Source: Pseudaminobacter sp047739745 (GTDB lineage: Bacteria; Pseudomonadota; Alphaproteobacteria; Rhizobiales; Rhizobiaceae). From it: a DNA stretch of 64,000 bases. Shown here one piece after another: positions 35,202 through 42,224 of this stretch. The notes beneath the pieces were generated by a model. It was not told the DNA's origin. It was given only the letters and a program-made list of their open reading frames with translations, and did not search any database. Positions within the stretch are counted from its first letter, which is position 1. Every line of letters starts with the position of its first letter. The stretch is from positions 248,001 through 312,000 of the forward strand of contig NZ_JBLLVA010000003.1 of assembly GCF_047739745.1 (NCBI RefSeq), read 5' to 3'. The position numbers were made by a program, and so were the translations under genes.

Positions 35202-35405
35202 CTAGACCTCCCATCCCATGACTCGCTTGAGGTGGTTCCCGATCTTCGCCGCTGCACCGCAGTGTGCAACGTTGCGTCCATATGTAGTCACGTGCTCGCC
35301 GTGAGGCTCTGGTGTGTCGTGACAGCGGCGTGCATAGATGATGACCTGATCGTATCCATATTCGCTGGCTATGCGCTTGGCAGCGCCAATGGGTATTGGC
35401 TTCAT
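35202..35405 (-). CDS. Small phage protein, unknown
   Basis: 67 residues, MKPIPIGAAKRIASEYGYDQ; the pattern KRIA.EYGYDQVIIYARR is seen in small phage proteins of unknown role. It contains HCGAAAKIGNHLKRVMGWEV at its end. It abuts the zinc-knuckle gene (stop at 35202, next start at 35201). Confidence 0.7.
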   Translation of the reverse strand: MKPIPIGAAKRIASEYGYDQVIIYARRCHDTPEPHGEHVTTYGRNVAHCGAAAKIGNHLKRVMGWEV

Positions 35406-35410
35406 TGTGC

Positions 35411-36682
35411 TCACCCCACCCTCCTCGCTTCCGGATTGTTGTCGTTTGCGGCCTGCATGCGGGATGCTCCTGCCACCATTTCCGGGCGCAGCGTGTGCCG
35501 CCCAACTTCGCCATATTTCTTGCTGTAGGTGATAACCTTGGCAGACCTGCCGGATAGCCACCCTCCCCCAGCCGCGTAGGCATCCGGCGCGGCCAGCGTC
35601 TCGTGCCGCTCGATGTACATAAGACCTGACTTGCGGCCCTCGTCGCTGTGTAGATGCCCGACATGGCCATATGCGTACTTCGTTCGACCGAACAGTTCGC
35701 GGAACATGCCAGCGAACGTCACGTCGACATTGCCAATGTTGCGCTTGTGGCCGTGGTGCATAAAAAGTGCGGTGTCGCCCCACTCGTAGGCGTAATACAG
35801 CGACGGCGAATTATCGACCGACACGCGCGGCTCGTTCTCATATATGGCCGCGAACATCTCGCGCAGCCACGCCGAACTTGCTGGGTCATGGTTACCACTC
35901 GCCATCACGACGTGGACGTGCTTGTGTTTTTGCAGCAGCATGTCCACAACCTGGCGCAGGCACCGGATGACAACCCGTATAACCTTCTGCAGTCGCGAAT
36001 CCGCATCGAGGACGTGCCTATGCGCTGGCGTCACCGACTCCATCGAATCGTGGTGCATCACGTCGCCAATTTGCCCAAGAACAGCGGTATGTGCCTGCGG
36101 GCTTTGGGCTATGGCTGCGGCAAACCAATCAAGGAATAGCTGCTCGGCAATACGCAGGTCGTAGTCGCTTCCCGTCTCCTCGCGCCAGGATAGCATGCCG
36201 AAGTGGTTGTCAGTGACGCCGTAGAAATTTAGCAGATCGTCCTGTACGCTCACAGGCGCCGCTACGGGCTGAATGCGCGGCAGCGTCTCCTTCATTGCTT
36301 CCAGCGTCGCCTCGAACGCTGCCCGCTGCGCGGCCGCATCGTGGCGCTCCATGATGTGCTGCGTGATGATGCGGCCTTCCGCATCAATCAATGTCGTCTT
36401 ACCCTTTACGGCCAGACCTTCAGTCGGCTTGTACGGCTCACCATGCTCTTTTTGCTGCTTGATGTACGTGCCGGTGGGCGCCTCAGTTAGCGACTTAATC
36501 ACATACCCCGGCATCGTCTCTCTGCCCGGCGCAACAAGCCCACGCTCCGCAGCGCGCCTAAGCCGGTTCTGGAACGTCGAGCGAGCTATGCCGAGCCGTG
36601 CGGCGGCTTCGCTGTCGCTGTCGCAAGCCGCGCGCATGATGGCTGCCTCAAGCGCGAGGTCGTTTGAAATTTGTGGCTTCAA
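35411..36682 (-). CDS. Helix-turn-helix/metallophosphoesterase protein
   Basis: 423 residues from a TTG start at 36682; AAGGAG precedes it and the TTG overlaps the upstream stop (TTGA). The N-terminal 50 residues form a Fis-like helix-turn-helix (AACDSDSEAAARLGIARSTF). From about 150 the metallophosphoesterase motifs run in order: VTDNH, GDVMHHD, ASGNHDPAS, HHGH and GHVGHLH. The family includes Mre11/SbcD-type nucleases. Predicted phage DNA-processing or phosphoesterase enzyme that recognises DNA through its own head domain. Confidence 0.82.
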   Translation of the reverse strand: MKPQISNDLALEAAIMRAACDSDSEAAARLGIARSTFQNRLRRAAERGLVAPGRETMPGYVIKSLTEAPTGTYIKQQKEHGEPYKPTEGLAVKGKTTLIDAEGRIITQHIMERHDAAAQRAAFEATLEAMKETLPRIQPVAAPVSVQDDLLNFYGVTDNHFGMLSWREETGSDYDLRIAEQLFLDWFAAAIAQSPQAHTAVLGQIGDVMHHDSMESVTPAHRHVLDADSRLQKVIRVVIRCLRQVVDMLLQKHKHVHVVMASGNHDPASSAWLREMFAAIYENEPRVSVDNSPSLYYAYEWGDTALFMHHGHKRNIGNVDVTFAGMFRELFGRTKYAYGHVGHLHSDEGRKSGLMYIERHETLAAPDAYAAGGGWLSGRSAKVITYSKKYGEVGRHTLRPEMVAGASRMQAANDNNPEARRVG

Positions 36683-36834
36683 GTGGTGGGCTCCTTGAAT
36701 GTATCGGCGAGCGCTGGAACTGCGGCCATCTTGCTGCGCAAGAATGCGGTACGAAGAATCGGGCGGCGCTCCTCCTCCGTCATTTCGCCAATGGTCTTGT
36801 TTGTGCCGTCTGGGTGAGTGGGCCAGTCGGTCAT
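36679..36834 (-). CDS. Small phage protein, unknown
   Basis: 51 residues, MTDWPTHPDGTNKTIGEMTE, with AAGGAGG at ideal spacing. Overlaps the genes on both sides (ATGA upstream, TTGA downstream), which fixes the unusual TTG start of the phosphoesterase. Function unknown. Confidence 0.75.
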   Translation of the reverse strand: MTDWPTHPDGTNKTIGEMTEEERRPILRTAFLRSKMAAVPALADTFKEPTT

Positions 36835-37010
36835 GGCTCCTCCTTGACGATTCGGTAGGCGATAATGTCTGTCGCGCTTCCGATATGGCTCCAGTCAGCC
36901 AGACTGGCATCAGGGTATTGGACGCCAGTACGCATCCGCGTCTTAATATCGACCGTAGTACCATCCCGCACAGGACACTCGCCGCCGCGCCATTCAATCC
37001 AGTCGGTCAT
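36831..37010 (-). CDS. Small phage protein, unknown
   Basis: 59 residues beginning MTDWIEWRGGECPVRDGTTV, a beta-rich pattern common among small phage proteins (DWIEW.GG.CPV...T.V). Its stop overlaps the next ATG and its ATG overlaps the upstream stop. The first four residues MTDW recur in the following gene, a possible small duplication. Confidence 0.75.
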   Translation of the reverse strand: MTDWIEWRGGECPVRDGTTVDIKTRMRTGVQYPDASLADWSHIGSATDIIAYRIVKEEP

Positions 37011-37402
37011 ACTGCGTCCACCTCGTGAAGGCCTATAAGCTGCGCTTCATCGGAATTGAGCGTCACGAACCCATCGCTGATGGTTCCCATTCTCACGGAC
37101 GGCCCAACAGCGGCTTTCGACAAAAGCAGAATTTCACGTATTCTCTGGATGCGCAGGTTAAAGGGGCGCTCCACCCAATAACGGGTTGTGCGCAACGAGC
37201 CTTCCCTGCCGTATCTTTCCTCGGCTTCTGTTCGCGTTCGAACGTGGTAACGCTTAAACGGCCAAATTCCTTCGCTAACGATTTCGCCCACGTAAGACTG
37301 TAGGGCGTCCTCGCTGGCCCTTTCACGCTTCGTAAACTGCTCGTCAATAGCGGCCTGCGCTTTGTCGCGAACCAGTCTTGCGTCAAACCTCGACGTTGCC
37401 AT
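37007..37402 (-). CDS. Phage protein, unknown
   Basis: 131 residues, charged, MATSRFDARLVRDKAQAAID. No domain recognised; the C-terminal 40 residues are more hydrophobic. Coupled to its neighbours by overlaps of one to four bases. Confidence 0.7.
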   Translation of the reverse strand: MATSRFDARLVRDKAQAAIDEQFTKRERASEDALQSYVGEIVSEGIWPFKRYHVRTRTEAEERYGREGSLRTTRYWVERPFNLRIQRIREILLLSKAAVGPSVRMGTISDGFVTLNSDEAQLIGLHEVDAV

Positions 37403-37596
37403 TATGCTGGCTCCTTCTTCGCCGGGCCGTCGAGGTAGTTCATTAGCCCTGCAAACGACGCGAGCGAAAGCGCACCCAGCAGCCCACCGCCAACCAGACC
37501 AAAATAGTGAAAGCCGAGGACTACAGCGGCGATGATGCCAATGCTTACAGCGACAAGGATTAGCGTCCCAAAGAACGCAACAAAGAACCGTTCCAT
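37402..37596 (-). CDS. Small membrane protein, unknown
   Basis: 64 residues with two hydrophobic stretches (FFVAFFGTLILVAVSIGIIA and GLVGGGLLGALSLASFAGL), a likely helical hairpin in the inner membrane. It lies in the post-lysis operon; superinfection exclusion or an accessory holin are possibilities without direct support. Confidence 0.65.
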   Translation of the reverse strand: MERFFVAFFGTLILVAVSIGIIAAVVLGFHYFGLVGGGLLGALSLASFAGLMNYLDGPAKKEPA

Positions 37597-37622
37597 TCTT
37601 ATCTCCCCTAAAACGAAAAATA

Positions 37623-37647
37623 GGGGCTGCCCTTTACGGACAGCCCC
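37623..37647. terminator. Hairpin after the exported-protein gene
   Basis: GGGGCTGCCC, loop TTTAC, GGACAGCCCC, a ten-base stem with one mismatch. It lies between 37654 and 37596 in the leftward operon and lacks a U-run, so it more likely attenuates or stabilises than terminates. Confidence 0.5.
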
Positions 37648-37653
37648 ATAGGT

Positions 37654-38016
37654 TCAAACACCAGCAATCGCAGCATTAAGCGCGATGCGGTGACGCTGGA
37701 TTGACATAAGGCCGGTATGTCGGATGCAATCGCCCGGCTCGACTAGCGCGATAAACACGCGGTCGGAAAGCTCAACCGTAACCAGACCAATCGGCTGCGA
37801 TCCGTCCGGAATGCCGATGCCAAGCTTACCAACGTAAGCGTTGATAATGCCGACGTCCCTGGTGACAAAAACCTTGTCGGCTGGAATGTTGGCGTTCGTT
37901 ATTTCAACCACAAGTGCCGCAATCGGTACGCACTGCTGCTGCGCAACGGCTGGCTGTAGCGGTGTAAAGGCAAGCACACATGCGGCAGCAATCGCCGCAA
38001 TCCACGACTTCCGCAT
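37654..38016 (-). CDS. Exported small protein, unknown
   Basis: 120 residues with a clear Sec signal peptide (MRKSWIAAIAAACVLAFTPL, cleavage after AVA near 25). The mature part is about 95 residues with Cys in QQCVPIA and GDCIRHT, which could form a disulfide in the periplasm. It is the first gene after the promoter/operator at 38110-38139 and so could be expressed from the prophage. No family recognised. Confidence 0.7.
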   Translation of the reverse strand: MRKSWIAAIAAACVLAFTPLQPAVAQQQCVPIAALVVEITNANIPADKVFVTRDVGIINAYVGKLGIGIPDGSQPIGLVTVELSDRVFIALVEPGDCIRHTGLMSIQRHRIALNAAIAGV

Positions 38017-38109
38017 GGCGGAGTCTCCTACAATAGCCGCACTATGCGCCGTAGCTCTGGCGGCCGGTTATCGGGATTGGTGGATTTGGCGATTCTGCCG
38101 AATGTGACC

Positions 38110-38139
38110 TTTATAGGTGTTGTCACGGCACCTTGTCAA
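38110..38139 (-). promoter_or_regulatory. Promoter with a palindromic operator in its spacer
   Basis: On the minus strand TTGACA at 38139-38134, 18 bases, TATAAA at 38115-38110. The spacer is an imperfect 17-base palindrome (38116-38132) with GGTG/CACC ends and a GTSAC centre, 13 of 17 positions symmetric. A repressor bound there would block the polymerase. It should drive the operon from 38016 to the terminator at 32.8 kb. Confidence 0.7.
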
Positions 38140-38178
38140 GCGGCTGCAACAAAAATGGCGCCGCGTCAAGGGTTATTT

Positions 38179-38466
38179 TTAGCTGGAGCGGCGGGCCGTT
38201 GTCCTGCTGCCGTTCTCTAATATCCGGTCGATGCGCTGGTTCGTGCCGTCGATAGACGCCTTCACCGCGCCGATGGCATCCATGATTTGTTCGGTCGCCT
38301 CGCGGTGGCCCTGCTTGCTGACATACGTTTCGGCAACATGCAGCTTGTGCGCGGCAAGATCGTCGCGCACCTTGCCAATCGCGCCGCCCCACCACTTGTA
38401 CTGCCCGAACAATGCGCCGGCCAGCATAACGAGGAACCCAATGGCACCCATCAGTTCCACGGTCAT
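38179..38466 (-). CDS. Spanin-like or lysis accessory membrane protein
   Basis: 95 residues: one N-terminal membrane helix (VELMGAIGFLVMLAGALFG) then a helical, coiled-coil-prone tail (KVRDDLAAHKLHVAETYVS). This is the shape of an i-spanin, and it follows endolysin and holin directly (ATGA overlap with the holin). No overlapping o-spanin lipoprotein was found, so the label is tentative; a second holin is the alternative. Confidence 0.55.
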   Translation of the reverse strand: MTVELMGAIGFLVMLAGALFGQYKWWGGAIGKVRDDLAAHKLHVAETYVSKQGHREATEQIMDAIGAVKASIDGTNQRIDRILENGSRTTARRSS

Positions 38467-38975
38467 TTGGCCCGCCACTTTTCAACCGCGGCTTTCGCGG
38501 TGTGCCCGCCCATGTACAGGCCGGTGTACGTGATAAAGAGCGTGACGAATGTCGGGATATCCAACACCAGCACCAGCGGGCTCGTTAGCACCGCGTTCAG
38601 CAGCGGCACGATAACGCCGTAGTGGGCGGTTAGGGCCAGAAACAACCACATGCCGAACGGGCGCCAGGCCCAGGTCCACAGCGGGCCGTTTTTGTCCATC
38701 TCTGCGGCCAGCGTTTCGTTCATGAGGCGCTGCGATTCGACGTGCTGCGCCAATAGGTCGGCGGCGATCGGCTCCGCAGCCACGATAGCCTTTTCCAGTT
38801 CGGGCTGCGGCAGGTCGGGCAGTTTATCAGGCGACACGCCGGCCTTCTCCGCCACGGCGTCGATCACGCCGCCAACGAGATCGCCAGCCATGCCGCCAAG
38901 CTTGTCAGCCAGGATTTTCTTTATAACAGGGACGGCCAGCGACCCGGCCGCCTCCAGCAGAATTGATGCGAGCAT
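38463..38975 (-). CDS. 3TM holin (gene-transfer-agent holin type)
   Basis: 170 residues. The N-terminal half is amphipathic and acidic; the C-terminal part has WTWAWRPFGMWLFLALTAHYG and hydrophobic segments ending LFITYTGLYMGGHTAKAAVEK. It resembles the 3TM holin family first described for gene transfer agent release. Makes the membrane lesion that frees the endolysin. Located directly after the endolysin gene. Confidence 0.8.
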   Translation of the reverse strand: MLASILLEAAGSLAVPVIKKILADKLGGMAGDLVGGVIDAVAEKAGVSPDKLPDLPQPELEKAIVAAEPIAADLLAQHVESQRLMNETLAAEMDKNGPLWTWAWRPFGMWLFLALTAHYGVIVPLLNAVLTSPLVLVLDIPTFVTLFITYTGLYMGGHTAKAAVEKWRAK

Positions 38976-38991
38976 GTTCTATGCCCCTTCG

Positions 38992-39657
38992 TTATGTGCC
39001 AAAGATGAGGAATAGCGCCGCCGCAGCGGCGATCAGCAGGACGGCGGCAAACGCGGGTCCAGTTGTGGGCTTAGTAGTGGGCTTGGGAGCGGCTGGCTTA
39101 TTTGCGACCGGCTTATTGCCCGCCTTCCAGGCTCGCTCGATCATCGCTTCGACCACTTCAGGCGCCACGAGCGCCTTATTGAGGCCATCCCCGGCATAAT
39201 ACGACTGACCACGCTTTAGCTGCCGATGCGCACCCTTCGTGGCGGCCAGCACCGGAAAGCTCGCCCACTCCATTGCGAGCCGCTTGCCGAATTCCGCCGC
39301 GCTGATCTTGCCCGCCATGAACGATTCATAGCCGCGCCGCTTCAATAGGTGGAAGCCAAGCCGGTCCTGAAGGTCAGCATCGAATATTTGACCATCACGC
39401 AGGCCAAGTTCCTTGCGCAGCCCCGCCAAGGTGGCGCGCATGAACTGATACCCTCCGCTGGCCGTGGACTTGGCTGGCCAGCCTTTTGACTGGTGTGCCT
39501 GCAGTTCCGCAACTGTCATCCGCGTGATTGGTTTAGGCAGATGGGCCTGCTTGTTGGCATAGATGACGTCGTAGCCGCGCGGTTCTGCCGTTCCGACTTC
39601 CGTCTTGCGAATGAAGTCGAGCAGAATCGCTGCTCCAGAAGGAACAGTCTTGTCCAT
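38992..39657 (-). CDS. Endolysin (lambda R-like fold) with C-terminal membrane anchor
   Basis: 221 residues. LLDFIRKTE (catalytic Glu near residue 20), GYDVIYANK and STASGGYQFMRATL follow the order seen in lambda endolysin R, which cleaves the glycan strand of peptidoglycan. After the domain comes a Lys/Pro/Thr linker (NKPAAPKPTTKPTT) and a final hydrophobic helix FAAVLLIAAAAALFLIF near 202-219. The C-terminal anchor is unusual and bears on how the enzyme is held or exported. AAGGA precedes the ATG. Confidence 0.82.
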   Translation of the reverse strand: MDKTVPSGAAILLDFIRKTEVGTAEPRGYDVIYANKQAHLPKPITRMTVAELQAHQSKGWPAKSTASGGYQFMRATLAGLRKELGLRDGQIFDADLQDRLGFHLLKRRGYESFMAGKISAAEFGKRLAMEWASFPVLAATKGAHRQLKRGQSYYAGDGLNKALVAPEVVEAMIERAWKAGNKPVANKPAAPKPTTKPTTGPAFAAVLLIAAAAALFLIFGT

Positions 39658-39674
39658 TTGGATTTTCCTTATTT

Positions 39675-39902
39675 CTAGCGCTGGCGCAGCCTCATCGCCG
39701 CGCTCGTCCCCCGCCTGTTCCAGCGGGCCAGTTCGTCGGCGCAGTGGTCCGGGCTGGTTGCCAACGCAACAAGCCGGCAGAACAGGCAGTCGGTGCCGTG
39801 GCTGGCGGCTATGCGGGCGCACAGAGTTTGACCGGACTTGCCTTTCGCTAGCCGATTGAGGACGCGCGAAAGACTGCCGAGCACGCGGTATGCGCGTTCC
39901 AT
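39675..39902 (-). CDS. Small phage protein, unknown
   Basis: 75 residues, basic, MERAYRVLGSLSRVLNRLAK, with CLFC and HC near the middle that could bind a metal. AAAGGGA precedes the ATG. It lies 17 bases upstream of the endolysin, so it may be read with the lysis set. Function unknown. Confidence 0.6.
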   Translation of the reverse strand: MERAYRVLGSLSRVLNRLAKGKSGQTLCARIAASHGTDCLFCRLVALATSPDHCADELARWNRRGTSAAMRLRQR

Positions 39903-39978
39903 GACATAGTCCCTTTGATTTAGTTGTAATGAGTTACGCGCGCACGCTAAAATTGCGCACCGCCTGGTCCGGGCGGGA

Positions 39979-40018
39979 GGGCCTGATTGCTGACCTCTGC
40001 ACCACGGCGGTCAGGCCC
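39979..40018. other. Stem-loop in the divergent spacer
   Basis: GGGCCTGA (39979-39986) pairs with TCAGGCCC (40011-40018) across a 24-base loop, in the 198-base spacer between the leftward gene at 39902 and the rightward acyltransferase at 40101. Could be an operator or leader structure; no matching promoter boxes were certain. Confidence 0.3.
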
Positions 40019-40100
40019 GCTTGCGTATCTGGCTGGTTGATTTGTCGAGCGGGATGCGCGAAATCTCCAGAATTGCAATCAGGGGTTCCCGAAACTCGAC

Positions 40101-42119
40101 ATGACAAAGACGGCTGACTATCGGCCGGACATTGACGGTCTGCGCGCTGTTGCAGTCCTCTCCGTCCTATTGTTTCACTATGGCGTCACGACGTTGTCCG
40201 GCGGCTTTGTCGGCGTGGACGTATTCTTCGTGATTTCCGGCTACTTGATCACCAAGGGCTTGGCCGACGACATCGGAAAGAATGGGCACTCAATCGGACC
40301 GCTACTGGTCCGGTTCTACAACAAACGCATTCGCCGCATCGTGCCGGCACTGCTGGTGGTTCTAGCAACCACCTTGGGCGCAGGTTGGTTTCTGCTCATG
40401 CCCGGCGACTACGCGTCTACGGGCGAAAGCGCTGCCTATTCGGCGTTTGGCCTCGGTAATCTCTACTTCTTTTGGAACACCGGCTATTTCGACCGCGAGG
40501 CGGAGTTACAGCCGCTGTTGCACATGTGGAGCTTGGGGGTTGAGGAGCAGTTCTATTTCGTTTGGCCGGTATTGCTCGCCGGCATAATCTGGATGGCGCG
40601 GAGCCGTCATTTGGTCGTCGCGTACAGCATCGCCTCGCTGATGGTCGCTGGCTTCGCATATAGCGTTCACACTGTGGCCACTGACCCGAAAGCCGCGTTT
40701 TACCTCCCCCACCCGCGCGCATGGGAACTAGGGGCCGGAGCACTCCTAGCCTTCCTCCCGGTCATCCGAAATCGGTTGGCATCCGAGGCGATGGGCATTG
40801 TCGGGCTTGGTCTAATCCTCTGGTCAGTCTCCTCCCTGGTAGGCACGGAGGCTTCTCCGGGCTGGCCTATGGTGCCCGCTGTTCTTGGCTCGGCATTGCT
40901 TGTGTGGCCTCGCGCCGAAAGTCGCACTGCGCGAATCTTGGCGGCCCCGCCCATGCGGTTCGTAGGGCTGATCTCCTACTCACTCTATTTATGGCACTGG
41001 CCTGTTCTGGTGCTGTTTCGCCACTACGCAAACGGCGAGATGCCGACTCCCGCTCAAGCTGCGGCGCTAGCGGGTATCTCTGTCATACTCGCCTCACTGT
41101 CGTGGCAGTTCATCGAAATTCCTGCCCGGAAGGCACCATTCAGACCTCTTTCCGCTTTCGGCGGAGGATTAAGCCTGTCGGCAGCGGTAGCCATCGCTAG
41201 CCTTGTGATTGTGCAATATGGCGGGTTCGCCACCCGGATATCACCGGAATTTGAGAAGCTAAGTAGCCTTGATGTTATGTGGGACTGGTCGTGTCCGACT
41301 TCGATGAAGTTTGGTGATTTGAAAGCGCCTTATTGCGTTTTCGGCGCACCCTGGAATTCTGCATCTACAAAGGCGATTTTGTGGGGCGACAGCCATGCGG
41401 AGCACATGGCGCCTGTCATAGAGGCTGCGACTTCAGGGGCTAGGTCGTCGTTCATCCTATACAGGACTTGCCCAGCTGCGCTGGGGGAGCGCGTGCACAG
41501 AATTCGAAAAGAAGACCCAGACTACCCGAGCAAATGCGTCGCTTGGCGAGAGGCGGCAATCAAGTTTCTGTCCAATAGCCCAAACGTCAACATGGTGATT
41601 TTGTCCGCCTCCTGGACCAACTTGGGCAACGTCGTTTCTCAAGATGGGTCTTTGCCTGGCCATCCCGACCCGTACGAGATGATCGCATACGGGCTGGAAA
41701 CACTAATCAACGAGGCGGCTGCACCTGGCCGCAGATTCATCATAATCGCTGATGTTCCGCAGCTGCGAAGTGACCCGATCCCTTGCGCTACACACCACCT
41801 GCTTGGGCTCCTACGCAAAAGTTGCCCGGAAGGCGGTGACACCGTTTCCTCACAGGAGTTCCGTAGATACCAGGGCAAAATGTATGCGGATTTGTCAGAA
41901 ATCGCCAAAAGACGAGATGACGTGGAAGTGGTTCTCCCCGGCGATCACCTCTGTACGGGCGACTGGTGCCAATCTTCTCTTGGAGGCGAATTCCTCTACC
42001 GTGATGCCAGCCACATTCGTAGAAACCTGTCCGAGGCAACAAAGCGAGATTATGCTGACCTGATCGGATTGACGGAGGTTTTAACTCGGGCCGGGAAAGA
42101 CGACATCGCGTCAAACTAG
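40101..42119 (+). CDS. OafA/YrhL-type acyltransferase with C-terminal SGNH domain
   Basis: 672 residues. The N-terminal ~360 residues are the acyltransferase-3 membrane domain (IDGLRAVAVLSVLLFHYG, GGFVGVDVFFVISGYL, HMWSLGVEEQFYFVWP). The C-terminal periplasmic part has LWGDSHAEHM with Ser431 and LLRDASHIRR-like block near the end (YRDASHI), the SGNH hydrolase catalytic set. Such fused proteins O-acetylate lipopolysaccharide or other surface glycans. Transcribed against the phage operons, between fibre and lysis genes: a lysogenic-conversion gene that may alter the receptor. Confidence 0.9.
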   Translation: MTKTADYRPDIDGLRAVAVLSVLLFHYGVTTLSGGFVGVDVFFVISGYLITKGLADDIGKNGHSIGPLLVRFYNKRIRRIVPALLVVLATTLGAGWFLLMPGDYASTGESAAYSAFGLGNLYFFWNTGYFDREAELQPLLHMWSLGVEEQFYFVWPVLLAGIIWMARSRHLVVAYSIASLMVAGFAYSVHTVATDPKAAFYLPHPRAWELGAGALLAFLPVIRNRLASEAMGIVGLGLILWSVSSLVGTEASPGWPMVPAVLGSALLVWPRAESRTARILAAPPMRFVGLISYSLYLWHWPVLVLFRHYANGEMPTPAQAAALAGISVILASLSWQFIEIPARKAPFRPLSAFGGGLSLSAAVAIASLVIVQYGGFATRISPEFEKLSSLDVMWDWSCPTSMKFGDLKAPYCVFGAPWNSASTKAILWGDSHAEHMAPVIEAATSGARSSFILYRTCPAALGERVHRIRKEDPDYPSKCVAWREAAIKFLSNSPNVNMVILSASWTNLGNVVSQDGSLPGHPDPYEMIAYGLETLINEAAAPGRRFIIIADVPQLRSDPIPCATHHLLGLLRKSCPEGGDTVSSQEFRRYQGKMYADLSEIAKRRDDVEVVLPGDHLCTGDWCQSSLGGEFLYRDASHIRRNLSEATKRDYADLIGLTEVLTRAGKDDIASN

Positions 42120-42187
42120 CAGGGGCAGGACGACCTAAGGCCACCGCCTGCATAGAACGATTGCCCGCTGAAGAATAAGGTGCGCTC

Positions 42188-42217
42188 TTGAAATGGGTAG
42201 GGCGAGTGTGGTTATAC
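42188..42217 (+). promoter_or_regulatory. Candidate promoter giving a leaderless mRNA
   Basis: TTGAAA (42188-42193), 18 bases, TTATAC (42212-42217), with the hydrolase ATG only 8 bases further. If used, transcription would begin at or next to the start codon. No ribosome binding site precedes that ATG, which fits. Confidence 0.4.
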
Positions 42218-42224
42218 GTTGGTT

